From assembly GCA_004369085.1 (NCBI GenBank), contig ML210229.1, positions 59,827 to 123,826 on the forward strand: a stretch of 64,000 bases of DNA, read 5' to 3'. This document shows, one piece after another, positions 34,187 to 46,277 of this stretch (within the stretch, counting starts at the first letter, position 1; the number at the start of each line of letters is the position of its first letter). Origin of the DNA: Coprinopsis marcescibilis. Lineage: Eukaryota > Basidiomycota > Agaricomycetes > Agaricales > Psathyrellaceae. A program made the position numbers and the translations under genes. A model generated the notes under the pieces. The model worked only from the letters and a program-made list of their open reading frames with translations. It searched no databases and was not told the DNA's origin.

Positions 34187-35656
34187 ACTTTTGGGCCGGA
34201 AGTGACAAGTTTTCTGGGTGTTTGGAGTGCCGAGGAAACCCTTGCTATATATTATTTGGAGCCTGGCTTGGCGGATTCGCGGGAAGCGTTGATTGCACTG
34301 TGTTCCTGGTTCTTCGCAACATATAGTAAACCAAAGTTAGATGAGTAAAGATTGGCGCAAGGTCACCACAAGTATAAGAGCAGGTGTCAGATGTCACCCG
34401 TTGGTGAAAATAGATGGTTCCAAAGGAACCACGATAACGCGTTATCTTTGGTTATCTGCCCGCAGCTTCTGAGCCAAGCGTGCTGCTCACAGGATTTGTG
34501 CTCTCCACAAAAGCATGGTCGTCGCCACATCCAATCGCACGTCAAGAGACGCCAAACTCCGACTTTTCGTCCATGCTTTTCTTGTCATACGACAAAGAGC
34601 TGATAGCACTACTATGACAATCAATCAATGGCTGGCGTGCCGCGCTGTGTGCCTTACGGTGCATACCCATGCACATGGCCAAAGTGCTTAACTCAGAAGA
34701 TAAGGTCAGACTGATGGATTTAGCCCAACTGAAGAGACAAACTGCTACGATGTCGTCTCTTGTTCATTTCGCGGGCTCGCACAAGATTTACACGACATGT
34801 TTCAATTTACGACGAAGAAAACAGAGTTCCACTTCAAGCTTCAAACCTCAAGCTCTGCACACGACGCTCGCTGAAGCCTTTGAAAAGAATAGCCTTTCGT
34901 GTTGAACGCTAAGCACATTTCCAAACGTGGATCGGGAACTGCTCTCTCGTAGTCAAAACGATTTCAAAGGATGTCGCTTAAGATAAAGCACCCGAATTCA
35001 GAGAAGAGTTTGTTCGATATCCAAACGCATATGAATAAGTGCGTCGAAATCGGAATCTTACCCCAAGTCTTTCCAAGCGCCAGGGAAGACGCTTTGATGG
35101 GAGCGCGAGGACCTTAATGTCCGTCTCGGCTTTGAATTTGTTTGATGAAGAGCTACGGCGCCATTTGGCTTTGGCGCCCAGAGCTTGTTCCGTATTGCGC
35201 TCCAATGACACTGTTCAACGGGAAAACGCCATTGTAGTAAGCTCAAAAAGTTGGACTTTGATACCCTGTTATGGATTGTCCAGATTGACTGCCACTCTCT
35301 GACTCGAAAGATGACTTCTAACTCACCGCACGTCCAATGATCCCATGTCGTCCATACATATGTTACGAGTAAACTTATGCTTTTGCACATAAACTGTTCA
35401 ATCTTGGAGGCATGTCGATGCCACTGGTCACCATACGCCCCCCTCGTTAACCTAGCAGTGAGATCCATATACATATTTAATCTGATGTGTGCACTCTGGT
35501 CATTGTAGCTCTAATCCATTGGGTGTCGATTGGTCTAGTACAAAGTAGTAACGAAAGTAATATAATTTTACTGCGGGATGTAACATAGCATAGTTAAGCG
35601 TGCGTACTCTTCAATTACAGCTCTAGCAAATCCTCAAATACGATCATCTCCCCAGT
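34187..35656. other. intergenic region, no gene seen
   Basis: Promoter side of GH24 and 3' flank of the BTB gene. Only short, unsupported ORFs (for example 35058-35474 minus). Confidence 0.55.
34245..34253 (-). promoter_or_regulatory. TATA-box candidate of the GH24 gene
   Basis: Minus-strand ATATATAG about 60 bases before the ATG at 34186, a normal distance for fungal TATA promoters. Confidence 0.5.
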
Positions 35657-36800
35657 CTACCCCTCGAAGTTCTTCAAGTCAGCCCAATCCGGTAGATCAA
35701 AGAAGGTCGGAAGCATATCCCAAACACGTTGGCGACCAGACTCATGGATAGCACGCGCGTCCTCGCGACAGTTAGGACACGCCCTATCCGTCATTTCTGG
35801 GAATAGGCTGATGAAGCTCGACCACTTCTCCAGAGTTCTGGAGACGTCTGGAAGTGGAATCCAGATCTCTTTCGTCAGTTGATTGCCAATCTCGGTGCAC
35901 ACTTGTGGAAGAGAGCAGTCGACCTGCTCTCCAGTACCCATGAGCTCCACCCAGGCGAAGGTGTATTGAGACTGGGATTGGAGGATTCGTTCGCGGCCGA
36001 TAATGCAGGTACGCTGAACATCGGATGGCAATCGTGCGATGGATCCGTCGCTCCTCTTGATTCCACTTAAAAGGTCATTCTTTCATGCCCTCTTAAGCAT
36101 CTAGACATAAAGATAAGCACAATGTAGCTCACCAGATCTTGAACACAAAGGTAATATGCGGCTGGTAAAATGGCTTGTATGTTGTTCTCCAATGCCAAGT
36201 TGACTATATCGAACAGAAGGCCCTCTTCTTGAACGAGATGCGTGTAATGCGGGGGGAGCTTCTCCCATTCCGCGAGTTTCGACGGAAATTCTGATATGAG
36301 GCGATTGAGTCCCCCGTTGAGTAAATGGGGAATATCGTATTTCCGGCCCATTCGAATCATCGCTGCCGCAACCTTGAAAGGCATAGCTTCAGTGCTGCTG
36401 TACGATCTTAAAACCAATAAAAAGAGCTCGCAGTTAGGACCAATACGGGACAAAGGGCCCAAGCATCGCACCTGTCGTATAGAGAGACCAACATGTGCTT
36501 TACGTCTTCCGCTGAATCGGGCAAAAGCACAATCGGGCAGTCTTCAAGGCTTGGCTCTCCTTTGGGCTGTGGCACCATGAAAAGGTCCCTGAATATTCCA
36601 CTATTTCTTGCCAATATCGTCCTATGCACCCGAAACTGCACATTCTCCGCCTGAAGAACCACGCTGCCATCGTCTAACCACATTTCAGGGGACCGCACTG
36701 GTGGCGTAGCGTTGACAGCTTCTGTCATTTGCAAATTGTCTTCGAGCTCTTCTTCGGTCCTGCGTCGCTTGAGAGGTGGTCCGTTGGTCGATGTCGGCAT
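35657..36800 (-). CDS. BTB/POZ domain protein (basidiomycete expanded family)
   Basis: Three exons, 36800-36472, 36406-36133 and 36079-35657, give 341 residues. The BTB fold starts at SPEMWLDDGSVVLQAENVQF and continues RVHRTILARNSGIFRDLF, then VKHMLVSLYDR. The second exon has the usual helical back end (AAAMIRMGRKYDIPHLLNGG). The C-terminus carries the family mark CPNCREDARAIHESGRQRVW followed by DMLPTFFDLPDWADLK. BTB proteins mediate dimerisation and often serve as Cullin-3 adaptors; for this group the role is unknown. The acceptor of exon 3 (AAAG at 36080) is the one that joins into the conserved frame, since earlier AGs meet a stop. The ATG is 36800. A decayed relative lies at 55242-56354. 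Confidence 0.87.
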
Positions 36801-37646
36801 TCTGTACAAGGCGGGCTGAAATATAGTCTGTAAATGGCGAAGAAAGAGGTGGTGGTGGTAAGCGGAAGAAAAATGTCAGTGGAAAGCTTTGTGTTACCTT
36901 TATGAGGGTCAGGCGAGCGCATTGATGTCATGTTCAACACGTGGGATGATCGATAACATAAAGACGAGCATCGCGCAATCATATACATACGTCGAATCGA
37001 CAAGGAATGGAGGTGCAACTCTGCGAGCAAAGGAGAGGTGACAGGATGGTATCCGAACGAAGCGCATCACCTTGAAGGTCACGGTGCCGCAGAAACATAC
37101 GATCATTCCGGGAAACTTCGGTCTACATTCAATTATGCAGTACGGCGGAGCTGTGGAATGCGATTTGAACGCCCAACACAGACGGGAACTTCGTGGGTGT
37201 CACCGTTGCCGCTGCAACCGCAATATAACGGCTTGAAACACGGGAGGTTTACTGCCCAGTTCGGCTTGATATACTTATACAATTAGATTCTAGGCGTCAC
37301 GGCGTGATAAGAAACATGAGGTGAATTCTGGACTTGTGGTCTATATCACAAAAAGAGGACAATTTTGACCAGATAATTGTTTGTGGCAAGTCTTGATGAT
37401 CATAGGACATTCCTACTGGTCAGAGTTCTTCCCTTGGTAGTAGTAGTGAATTCAGTTCGATGGAACAAAATTCGATTTAGATATCAGTGACATTTAGACT
37501 CGGGCCTGGCGGGAGAGGTATGTACTGAATATTGGATATGTAACCGGGGCATATGTGGAGTCCTTTCCAAACCGAGTCCGCGCAATTCGCAAGGCTTCCA
37601 GAGTGGACCCCGAGATGACCGCTCCTGCGAGGGCCAGCGCTTAAGC
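36801..37646. other. intergenic region, no gene seen
   Basis: BTB promoter side and PEBP 3' flank. Nothing recognised. Confidence 0.55.
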
Positions 37647-38513
37647 CTACGCAGCAGGTGGATCAGGTGCCACGACCATGAACGTTCCAGCGATAGGATC
37701 GCCCAGCCCCACCGCACTCGCAAATGAGCTAATATTGAATAATCGAACCGTCGTTTCCGGTGTAACAAGCTTTTGTTCGTTGAATCCCTCTGGTTGTCTA
37801 TAAATGAGGAAGATGTATCTATGCGCACAGCCAAAGAGATGATTAGTCAAAAGGGTAACATTTGTGCAAGTTAGTGGGAATCGGCGATACCTGTGTGCAT
37901 CGCTATAGCTCGGCGGGTTCGGCTGCAGCCATTCCGTTATCGCGGATGTCTTATTTTTAAGACCTCCTCTACTGGATCCAAAGTTACTGAGATAAAAGTT
38001 GCCTGCTAGACCATGTCGAATTTGAGCAACCGTCGGGTCTTGAGGTGTGGGTGCGTCTGGGTCTACAGATGCGATGACGAATGGGCCTCTATCGATGAGC
38101 TTGTTGGTAAGGAGGCGGTAGGTCGGGGGTCCAGCAGTAACTAGTAATAGTAGAAGTTGTTATCATTTATTGGCGGAAGCTGGACCCTTGACAGAGGATC
38201 GCTGGGCAATGGTAATTATGAGGAGCATACGTACCATTTCGTGGTAGTTGGACGCCAGCCTTCAGGGTAATGGCTCTCCCCGCTGCTTGTGGGAAGGAAA
38301 CCTCGAGGAGCGAGGATGGCTGAAATTTGATCGCGAGGTCTTCAGGTATCTGAGGATCTCTAGGCATAAGTCTTGTCAAAAGAGTAATACCAGTGCACTC
38401 ACTCCCGCCTTCTCAAAGGCTGCCACGACGTCTTTGACACTACGATCCTGTGCTGCAATGAGCGAAGGGGCGAGTGCCAGTATAGAACCCAAAAGTGCAA
38501 AAGGGGCCTTCAT
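37647..38513 (-). CDS. secreted phosphatidylethanolamine-binding (PEBP) family protein
   Basis: Exons 38513-38403, 38349-38235, 38140-37891 and 37818-37647; 215 residues. Signal peptide MKAPFALLGSILALAPSLIA. PEBP motifs: PFVIASVDPDAPTPQDP (the DPDxP ligand-site motif), then a GN.YLSN segment, PPSYSDAHRYIFLIYRQPEG (the GxHRY region with an altered first residue) and the closing GDPIAGTFMVV. Fungal secreted PEBPs are related to the carboxypeptidase Y inhibitor Tfs1; a serine carboxypeptidase occurs 17 kb away, but no link is shown. Four clean introns-exon joins close in frame. Acceptor of exon 2 is CCTCAG at 38350, giving KAGIPEDLAIKF. Confidence 0.9.
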
Positions 38514-40155
38514 TTCCAAGAGGTTTAACGACCAAGTACTTAGCCGAGAGCGAGTTGAAGCGGTCCAGTGGGATGCGGTGGACTAAATACGGGAAGGGGT
38601 GTCAGACACACGCGAGGCCCTATATCATGTTGCAAAGAACCAGACTGGTGGTTGACAGTAAAATAAATCCTTGCAATCGCCATTCAATGCAAAATTCCAG
38701 ACATTGTCCCAAGCCAAATCCACTACCACTAAGACTATTGGGTCCCGCGGCAGAATACCGCTACAACTGGCTTCTTGGATTAACCTGTGACGACCGCCAA
38801 CTGTGGTGTCGTGGACAGGCCGCTCCCAGCGCGGTGTGATTGCGTGTTAGAAAATAAGCAGCTCAGCAACAATGTAACATTAAAAATACACCAGTTGGGC
38901 AATCCCGACGAGCATATGCGTCATAAATACACCTCACATTGGTTTAATTTCGCGACGACTGTGACCATGAGGCTAAACGATAATTCGAATTCTTGCGAAG
39001 AACTTTCATGTGCGATAATACTCCGAAGGGAAGTACATCTTCTCGTAAGGATCAGTCGAGTGATGGTGTACAAGCGAGGTATGAGTTCAAAGCGGAACAA
39101 GGAGGCATCGAAAGAAAAGTGGCGTGGCAGTCGGCTGTGGGACGCCACCATTGCCATTGACCGGGAGTAGCTAAGGGTCGAGTCTGTCACGTTTGCGGGC
39201 GCCTATAAGCGATAGAGGCTCCGGATTGCCATAGGCTCTTCAACGGAGTTGTATACAGCACAATAATATAATTTGCGCGACTTGATAATATATTAATAGC
39301 GCTATGTTTAATTCGGGGTGACGGGCTGATCATCCGGTCGGTCCATCACAGATATCTAGGCGGAGCGTGAACTCTTCTGCCAGAGCCCAGCACCCTCATC
39401 CTGAGAACGTGATCTTACCCAGTCTCGCAGTACCAGTCAACTTCCTAGAGTATTACGAACCGGTGCGTCACTCATCTCTCTGTTCTATGAAGGTCTCAGA
39501 ATGGGTATTCCCAGTGGACATTTCGCCACAGTGCACAATGACTCGCTGGAACGATTCCCCACGGCAAGGTCCCCCTGTGTAACGGCACCCATTCGGCCAC
39601 CTCGACTTCGACGCGATGTGCCACAGGAAGATCCATTACAAGCTGTATACGAAGTCTCAACCTCATGTACATGTCTTTAGAGGCTAGCTGACAGTATTAC
39701 GCTTAGAGGAGATAACTCGGAGCCAGATTGTCGCTAGGTTTGACAGTCATGCACATAGCTACAGCTACAGGAACGCTTTGATCCCCAGGGCCAACTGTCG
39801 GTCACAATGTGAGTGGTAAGCGCACATCGTGTTGCGGAAACTTCTTCGAATCACTTGTCTTGACATTCGTTCAATCAAATTAACCTCACCACGCGGATGC
39901 AGGCAATATCACCACTGTCACTAGCGACAGACAGAAGAACAGCACACATGTTACTGTGACATGTATCGCAAGTCAACTTCGAAGCGTGCCCTTCGTTCAT
40001 TTTCCTATCTAAGGAACGAACGGTAAGCATGCGACATGGATCGAAAGTCGACACGCGCCACTATCTCCTGCGACAAGAGCATATAAAGCACCTGGCCATT
40101 GTCGCGTTTTCAACAGATGGTTATTCCGTGTTCTCGTCACTGAAACGCTTCAGGA
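38514..40155. other. intergenic region, no gene seen
   Basis: 1.6 kb. Several short ORFs (for example 38787-39170) without features. AT-rich patch at 39250-39310. No element ends recognised. Confidence 0.5.
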
Positions 40156-41014
40156 ATGGAGCAAATAATCTTTTCGATTTTCCTTGCGCTCACCCTCTTC
40201 GCCGTTTCCCAGGCGGCTATTAACGATGCTTGCAGTGCCAGTGGTACACCAGGCATATGCGTCACCACAGCAGATTGATCTTCGGCTGGGGGAATCAATC
40301 ATGTGGGATTTTGTCCCAATGACCCAGCCAATGTTCGGTGCTGCACCAAGAAATGTAGCACCAATGGCACTTGTCGGTTCACCAGCAGCTGTGCTAGTGG
40401 CAATACTCTGACAGGCATGAGTCCTATTTCTGCATTCAGTGATAACATTGTTGATCATTCCCATTGCCATAGGTTTATGTCCTGGCCCTTCCACCTTCAG
40501 GTGCTGTCTACCCGCTTCAAGCGCCTGCACTCCTAAGGTGAACACTGGGACTCTGAACCACATCAAGGCTTCCGAAGGCTTCGTCCCTCGCCCTGCCCCT
40601 GACCCAATTGGGCTCCCCACCGTCGGATACGGCCACCTCTGCAAGACCAAAGGCTGCTCTGAGGTTCCATATGCCTTCCCGCTGACCACCACAACCGCCC
40701 ACTCCCTTCTCCTTACCGATGTCAAGATATTCGAGGCGTGCATTGCTCGAGACATCAATGATTCGGTTCGCTTGAACGCCAATCAGTTCGGTGCTTTGGT
40801 ATCCTGGGCCTTCAATGTGGGCTGTGGCAACACAGGATCGTCGACTCTGATCAGGCGGTTGAATTCTGGCGAGAACCCTAATACCGTCGCGTCAGCAGAG
40901 CTCCCCAAATGGAACAAGGCTGGTGGAAATGTGCTCCCAGGGTTGGTCAACCGACGGGCAAAGGAGGTTGCCTTGTTCAAGACGGCTTCTAGCGTCATTG
41001 CTCACCCTTGCTAG
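40156..41014 (+). pseudogene. second GH24 lysozyme copy with premature stop
   Basis: Close paralogue of the gene at 33329-34186, with matching segment lengths: 259 nt (40156-40414) and 542 nt (40473-41014). The signal peptide is MEQIIFSIFLALTLFAVSQA. Codon 41 is TGA (40276-40278) at the place where the intact copy has a Cys codon (TGC), inside the Cys-rich module. The intron (40415-40472) starts with GC rather than GT. Everything after the stop is well preserved, including SEGFVPRP, PTVGYGH and NANQFGALVSWAFNVGC. So this is either a very recent pseudogene, a gene using read-through, or one restarting downstream (the 191-residue frame from 40439 retains the whole lysozyme domain but has no signal peptide). 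A sequencing error at one base cannot be excluded. Confidence 0.8.
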
Positions 41015-41232
41015 CTCTTAATCCTACTTCTACGTTATCTTATTCCTTTCTTTACATGCCGCATCTTCGACAGAAACAGATTGAAGTTATGTCACACTAC
41101 TATTAGTACGTGATATTTGAGTGACGTCACACCAATTAAGCCCCTTCCTTCTGGATCAGATTCACTGCCATATGATATCCAGCTTTAGATTTACTGGTCT
41201 TCCACAACGTACCTTCGGCATCTGAGTATACC

Positions 41233-42153
41233 ATGGATCCTCATCCTGCCATAGCGGATGCAGTCCTCCACAGATCCGTAGTGTCAGGGACCCTCTCACC
41301 TCCACCAACGCCAGCATTGACGTCACCGCCCCCTTCTCTTTCCCGGCGGAAACCACGATTTAAACCACACCATACGCCTCCGCACTCACCATTGCATACA
41401 TCTCAAGGCGTCTCCGCTAAAAATAACGTCAGAGAAGCTCGACCTTTCCTATAACAAGGTGCTCATTCCAAGTTTTTAGTTTAGATCACCTAACGACTCC
41501 TTTACTCGTCGGATGGTCAAGCGTCGACGCTCAAGACCTCCCGCCTCAAGTAAAGCATCCGCTAGCAACAAAAATGGGAGTAGATTCAGAAAGTCTAAAT
41601 CAATTGGAGAGGAGCTATCAAAGTCTCCCTTCAATCCCCTTCTTGTCCTTGAGAACAAGGGAAGTGTCGCGAGGGACCATTTGGCATCCGAACGCACATT
41701 CCTGGCTTATGTTCGGACGAGCGTAGGCCTTGTGTCTATGGGAGTAGGTAAGTAAGTGCTCAAGTTACTAAAGGCGACGTACTGACCAACTGTATCCATT
41801 TAGCCCTCGTTCAGTTATTCACTATCGCCGACCTCACAAGTCGCAGCACAGGGAATCCAATTCACCCAGCCACACGCAACATTCAGCGGTTTGCAAGGCC
41901 GCTAGGAGCCCTGACGGTTATGTTTTCTCTCGTTATGCTGTTCCAAGGTAAGTCGCATTGTTTACATACCTACCTTCCTTTTACTTTAGTGATGGTATAA
42001 CGCACAGGAGGAGGAAGGTACTTTTGGATACAGTCCAGCCTTCGAACAGGTCTTTTTCCGACGGCAAGAATCACCATCGCATTTACGATATTCATTTTCT
42101 CCGCCGTTATTGCAACCATATTCGGCGCTGTTCTATCTGGCCGAGCTTCATGA
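41233..42153 (+). CDS. DUF202-domain membrane protein
   Basis: Exons 41233-41427, 41480-41747, 41804-41947 and 42008-42153; 250 residues. A Pro/Ser/Arg-rich cytosolic N-terminus is followed by the DUF202 core: ARDHLASERTFLAYVRTSVG then LVSMGVALVQLFTIADL, and two more membrane helices (LGALTVMFSLVMLFQGGGRY; ITIAFTIFIFSAVIATIFGA). The same domain forms the membrane part of the vacuolar transporter chaperone (VTC) complex, but here no SPX or polyphosphate polymerase part is present. Small stand-alone DUF202 proteins are common in fungi and uncharacterised. The first intron joint (41428/41479) is chosen because it is the one that reaches the DUF202 exon in frame; the far N-terminus is less certain. 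Confidence 0.82.
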
Positions 42154-42427
42154 GCTTTCACTCAAACCAATAGTTGGGCCGAGTAACTAAAATTATGTTC
42201 GAGAAATCATTTTGAAACGTGCGAGGACTAACGTGGAATATAGCGAAGTAAGTACGGAAACATTCTATATAAAACATGGCCGGTTGGTCTGATGAGGGAA
42301 GGTAATGTGGTGGATAGAATGGTATGAAGGAGTCATAGAAACGTAAGTGCGGTAAAAGGTGATCCGTGACCAGAAAATGGAGTGAATAGTACATAAAAAG
42401 GGTTCGGTTAATCTACCAACGCATTGT

Positions 42428-45400
42428 TCAAGTGAGATCGATGAAAGCCACCACGTTACGTGGAGGCTGCTGCGCCTTTCTCGCCCAAGCCCTCGCAAGA
42501 GGCGGAAGATCGACATGTTTTGTTGGTCTCGGTGCCGACTTTGAAGAACGAGGGGGCACAACAACAGTTGTTTTCTTAGACGTTGCAAGTCGCTCCCCAT
42601 CGGCCTCGTCAGAATCACTCGAAATCTCGATGACTGGCAGAGACTTCAGGTCAACGACAGCCTTCCCGTACCCCTTCTTTGTCTTCGAAATCAAAGTCCT
42701 CGGTGACACACCCTTTCCAGTACCACCCGCGAGCGGCGAAGGTGAGCTAGAACGACCTTGACTGCTGCTGCCTGATGCGGTGCGCATACCCAGGCCGGAA
42801 TTCCACTGTGAACGATTACTCGGGGAGCCGTGGATTTGAGATTTTCGGAGAGATTTATCGATATGTGACTCGCTGCTGGAATTTGAGGACAAAGATGTTC
42901 GCCGTGAGTGGGTTCTCGAGGAAGTGGAAGCAGGCTCGCGCGTGTCACGGACAGGTGAAGAGAGCAAGTCATCCGTTATTGGGTGCTGAGTGTTGCTTGA
43001 TTGTCCGAGTTTTTCGAAAGCGAGGGGAAATGGTGCAAGCGTCCTGGTAGGGGATTGAGATGTTGGGTGAGAGGGGGCGAGCGAGGCAGGACTGGTCTGT
43101 TTGGGCTTGCCAAGAGCGGTCGAGCCCAAAGTCTTTGAGACTGGGAAGAACGATTTGACAGTATTGTTCCTCCCATCTAACCCGCCCAGAGAGGAAACCG
43201 ATGGGCCCGTCTTCTTCTTTGTCAAGTCCTTGATCCCGTCCCTTCGGCGGGGCGATGGTGTTGCAACAACCTCCTCGGGAGTCGGGGCGGAGGGTTTAGG
43301 CTTCGAAGGGGTTGTGAGGACACTAATGGCAGAGAAGAGGTTGGTATTTGGTTTGCTGGAGGAGGCTGTCGCATTTTGCGAAATGCCTGGGATAGCGAAA
43401 ATGGCGTAATCATCATCGTCACTTGAAATGTCCCCCATAATGGATCTGACAGCTTCTGCGGTCTTCTTAACTCGAGGTTTGGGTTTGGGTTTGGGTTTGG
43501 GTTTGGGCTGAGCCACCACTGGCACAAGTTCGTCTTCATCTTCCTCGGCAGATACTTCCTTGGCGACAGTCTTCTTCGGAGCACGTTTTGGCTTTGGCGG
43601 TGCCTCGCCGTCGTCCACTGTCTTCTTCTTCCTGCTCTGGCCTTTGTTCGCCTTCTTCAGTCGTTTATTCTCAGCCTCCTCTTCAAACTCCTTGACGAGG
43701 CTGGGCTCAACCAGTTTAACCATGCATGCCGGCATCCAAAGTCGGATATGGGAGTGAGGGTCGACCGGTGCTTTCTTTCCCCCTTTCTTGCCACCCTCCT
43801 CGTCGTCATCTTCTTCAGATGCCCACTCGTCGGGACCCTCTGGCTGCCGGATACCCTTGACGCCGGATTCGGCGAGGCGGACTAGTTGACTGGGGTCGAT
43901 TTCGAGGCGGTATTCAGGGAGCTCGTCGGTAGACACATGTGTTCTAGCAGAGTGAATCTTCAGGATGAGTCTTTGCTCATTGTCGCCTTCGTCGCCCGAA
44001 TCTCGATTTATATCTAGCGTAGAGAAATATTTGGTGATCATCTTGGAGGGGGTACCGCAAGTGTCTTCCGAAGCTATCCTACGGCGACTCGGCGTTGAGG
44101 GAGGAAGCTGTCGCTGTTTGGCTTCGTCGAGATCGAGGACCGCCCTTCGTAGGATACGAAGAACGGCGGAGTGCCATATCACGGTCCTGAATCGTTTAAT
44201 GATAGCTTCCTTGTAGCCCCACTCGAAGTAAAATTCGCAGGTTTCGGCAAGCTTGGCGATATCTGGCTCTTTATTCCAGCGGATGTCGTTCGGGGAGTAA
44301 GGGCGACCCATGGATTCAGATGTGATAGGGTTGACGTAGGACAAGAGGATATCCACGTTGGGGAATGCACTTGTCATAGATCTGGCAAGTGAAGGCATTT
44401 TCCTCCCTATTATGCCCCGCGAGTTGGTCATGATTTCATGTTTTACTTCGTGTCGCCAGTTATCCAAGAAGTTGTCGAGCTGTTCGCGGCGAAGCGTTGT
44501 TGCTGCTTTGTAAAGGGTTTCACCAAAGCCGCAACGCGCAAGCGCTACTGCCGTCTTGATACCACAACGCTCAAGGCCTTCTTGTTGGTAGTCACCGCCG
44601 CTCAACAAGCCGATAAGGATGAGACCCCCGCGGTCAAGGCCAATCTGTGGATTCGAGGTGATGTCGGAGAGCTCAAAGACCCAGGAGTGATTCTTGTCGT
44701 CTTTTCCGATAGCGTTGAGAATAGGGTTCGAACGATTTCCAGACAGATTGTTACTGGAACTGTTGCGACGAAGGGTTACATCGCTTGTCGAGTGGTCGAG
44801 TCAGAATTGCTTACTTGCGAATAACTGTAGTGGCACCAAACAGGAAGTTGTCCACGTCGTCGGAGAGGATGCCGTCGATGGCCCCAATTCTATTCAGGTA
44901 AGCCAACTCTGCCTCAGCTTCCCCTGGAGCCTGAAACCCGGATCGATTTAGGGGTACTTATGCGAATGAAATGGTTTACTCACAGTTCTCCACTCGAATC
45001 CAAATGCTTCAACAATCTGTTTCATACCCGGAATCAGCTTGCTCGCAGTCTTATTGACCTTCTTCCCTCGCTTGAAATCTGGCCTCTTGGGTCCATCGAA
45101 AACGAAGAGCGGTAAAAAGGGTGATTTCATGAGGGTTGCACATCGAAAGAAGAGGGTTCTGAGAACTGGATTCTCTCCCTCCTTCCCGTATTCCGCATGA
45201 AAGAACCAGATACTAGCATCAATACCCAGCCTAAAGCCCCTGACCCCCTCTGGGTTTTTTTCGAAGCCGTCGACGACTGACAGCTCAGTCAGAGACCTTG
45301 GCTTAGCAGCCGGTCGAAGAACCTATCAGAGCGCGTTAGAAAGCTAATTTTTGAGAAGGTAAAGACTGGTGCTTACATCCCACAGTCCTGCAACACCCAT
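42428..45400 (-). CDS. YEN1: XPG-family Holliday junction resolvase (Yen1/GEN1 type)
   Basis: Structure-specific nuclease cutting Holliday junctions and flaps in late-stage recombination. Four exons: 45400-45377, 45322-44984, 44930-44815 and 44759-42428; 936 residues. N-region: MGVAGLWDVLRP (the second residue Gly is needed for catalysis), GIDASIWFFHAEYG with Asp43, and PLFVFDGPKRP. I-region: APGEAEAELAYLN and DGILSDDVDNFLFGATTVIR, with the acidic metal ligands. Then LLSGGDYQQEGLERCGIKTA, the helix-hairpin-helix part. The chromodomain-like middle and a long basic, Ser/Pro-rich tail follow; the tail includes a (Pro-Lys) run encoded by TTTGGG-type hexamers (43480-43510). The length and long tail fit Yen1/GEN1 rather than Fen1 or Exo1. 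All catalytic acids are present. Confidence 0.94.
43478..43511. repeat. short hexamer tandem repeat inside the resolvase gene
   Basis: About five copies of GGTTTG on the plus strand, translated on the minus strand as a Pro-Lys run in the disordered tail. In frame, so copy-number change would alter only the repeat length. Confidence 0.85.
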
Positions 45401-46277
45401 TTGTGCCACCCAGGTCACAATTAAGAGGAGGGTAAATGACAATTGGAATTAGCAACCGCGTCCGGCGACGGACGTTGAACATTCGCGGTCATATGACTTT
45501 GGCGTGACTTTCCAGATAAGTGGTTGGCTTACCTTTATTTATTTACTTTTTGCATAAATATTCAATGGTTAAGTACCATCTCGTGTTCTTCTCCTGCTGT
45601 TACTGTTACTTGCGAGAAACCCAACACCTGGCCTCGAAGGTATTGTGAGTCAGAATGCAATACAATTACCTAAGAAGCCCAGAAATTTGATATTCATCTG
45701 CAACCACAGCTACGTACTCCTGTTTTTGAGCATTTTCGGGCTTCTTTGGCAGGGAATGCAACGCCTAGAGGGAATATGGACAGTTTAGTACCTTGAGGCC
45801 CGAGAGAGATTACAAACACGGCACGGTTGGGCTTCACCCTGAAAGTATCTTACTTATGCGCTAACTCCATATGCCCCACAGTAATGGTATCAAAGAGAAG
45901 TTGGAACTCAATCCTCCATTTCCGATTTCCACCGCACGGGATGCATGCCTATGCATGCCGCACTGAAAACGACCAGGACTTCTGCAACCGGATCTCGAAA
46001 ACCTTTGTTATAAATGGCTTGCACATGAGGTCTATCCACAGCTACGGCCGCCGGGGTCTGTCGGACTGGTTACCCGATTTTTCAATGTCGTCACTTGGCT
46101 CTGGGCACCCCAGGGACTTTGCAGAGTCATCGGAGCAATAGCCGTTTTAACGAATGTTAGGCAACACATGCCCTACCCAAGGTTACCCACCCTGAACCTG
46201 TTTAGGATCGCGAATCACAACGACCTTCTGACTCACTGACCTTCAGTGGCGACCGCCTACCAAGTCCAACGATTGAT
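45401..46277. promoter_or_regulatory. divergent promoter interval
   Basis: Between the resolvase (minus) and the MFS transporter (plus). A 104-residue ORF at 45827-46141 has no domain support. Nothing else recognised. Confidence 0.45.

Noticed and set aside
43478..43511. Interstitial telomere-like repeat
   Set aside because: The unit is TTTGGG, not the usual fungal TTAGGG, and it simply encodes a Pro-Lys run in the resolvase tail.
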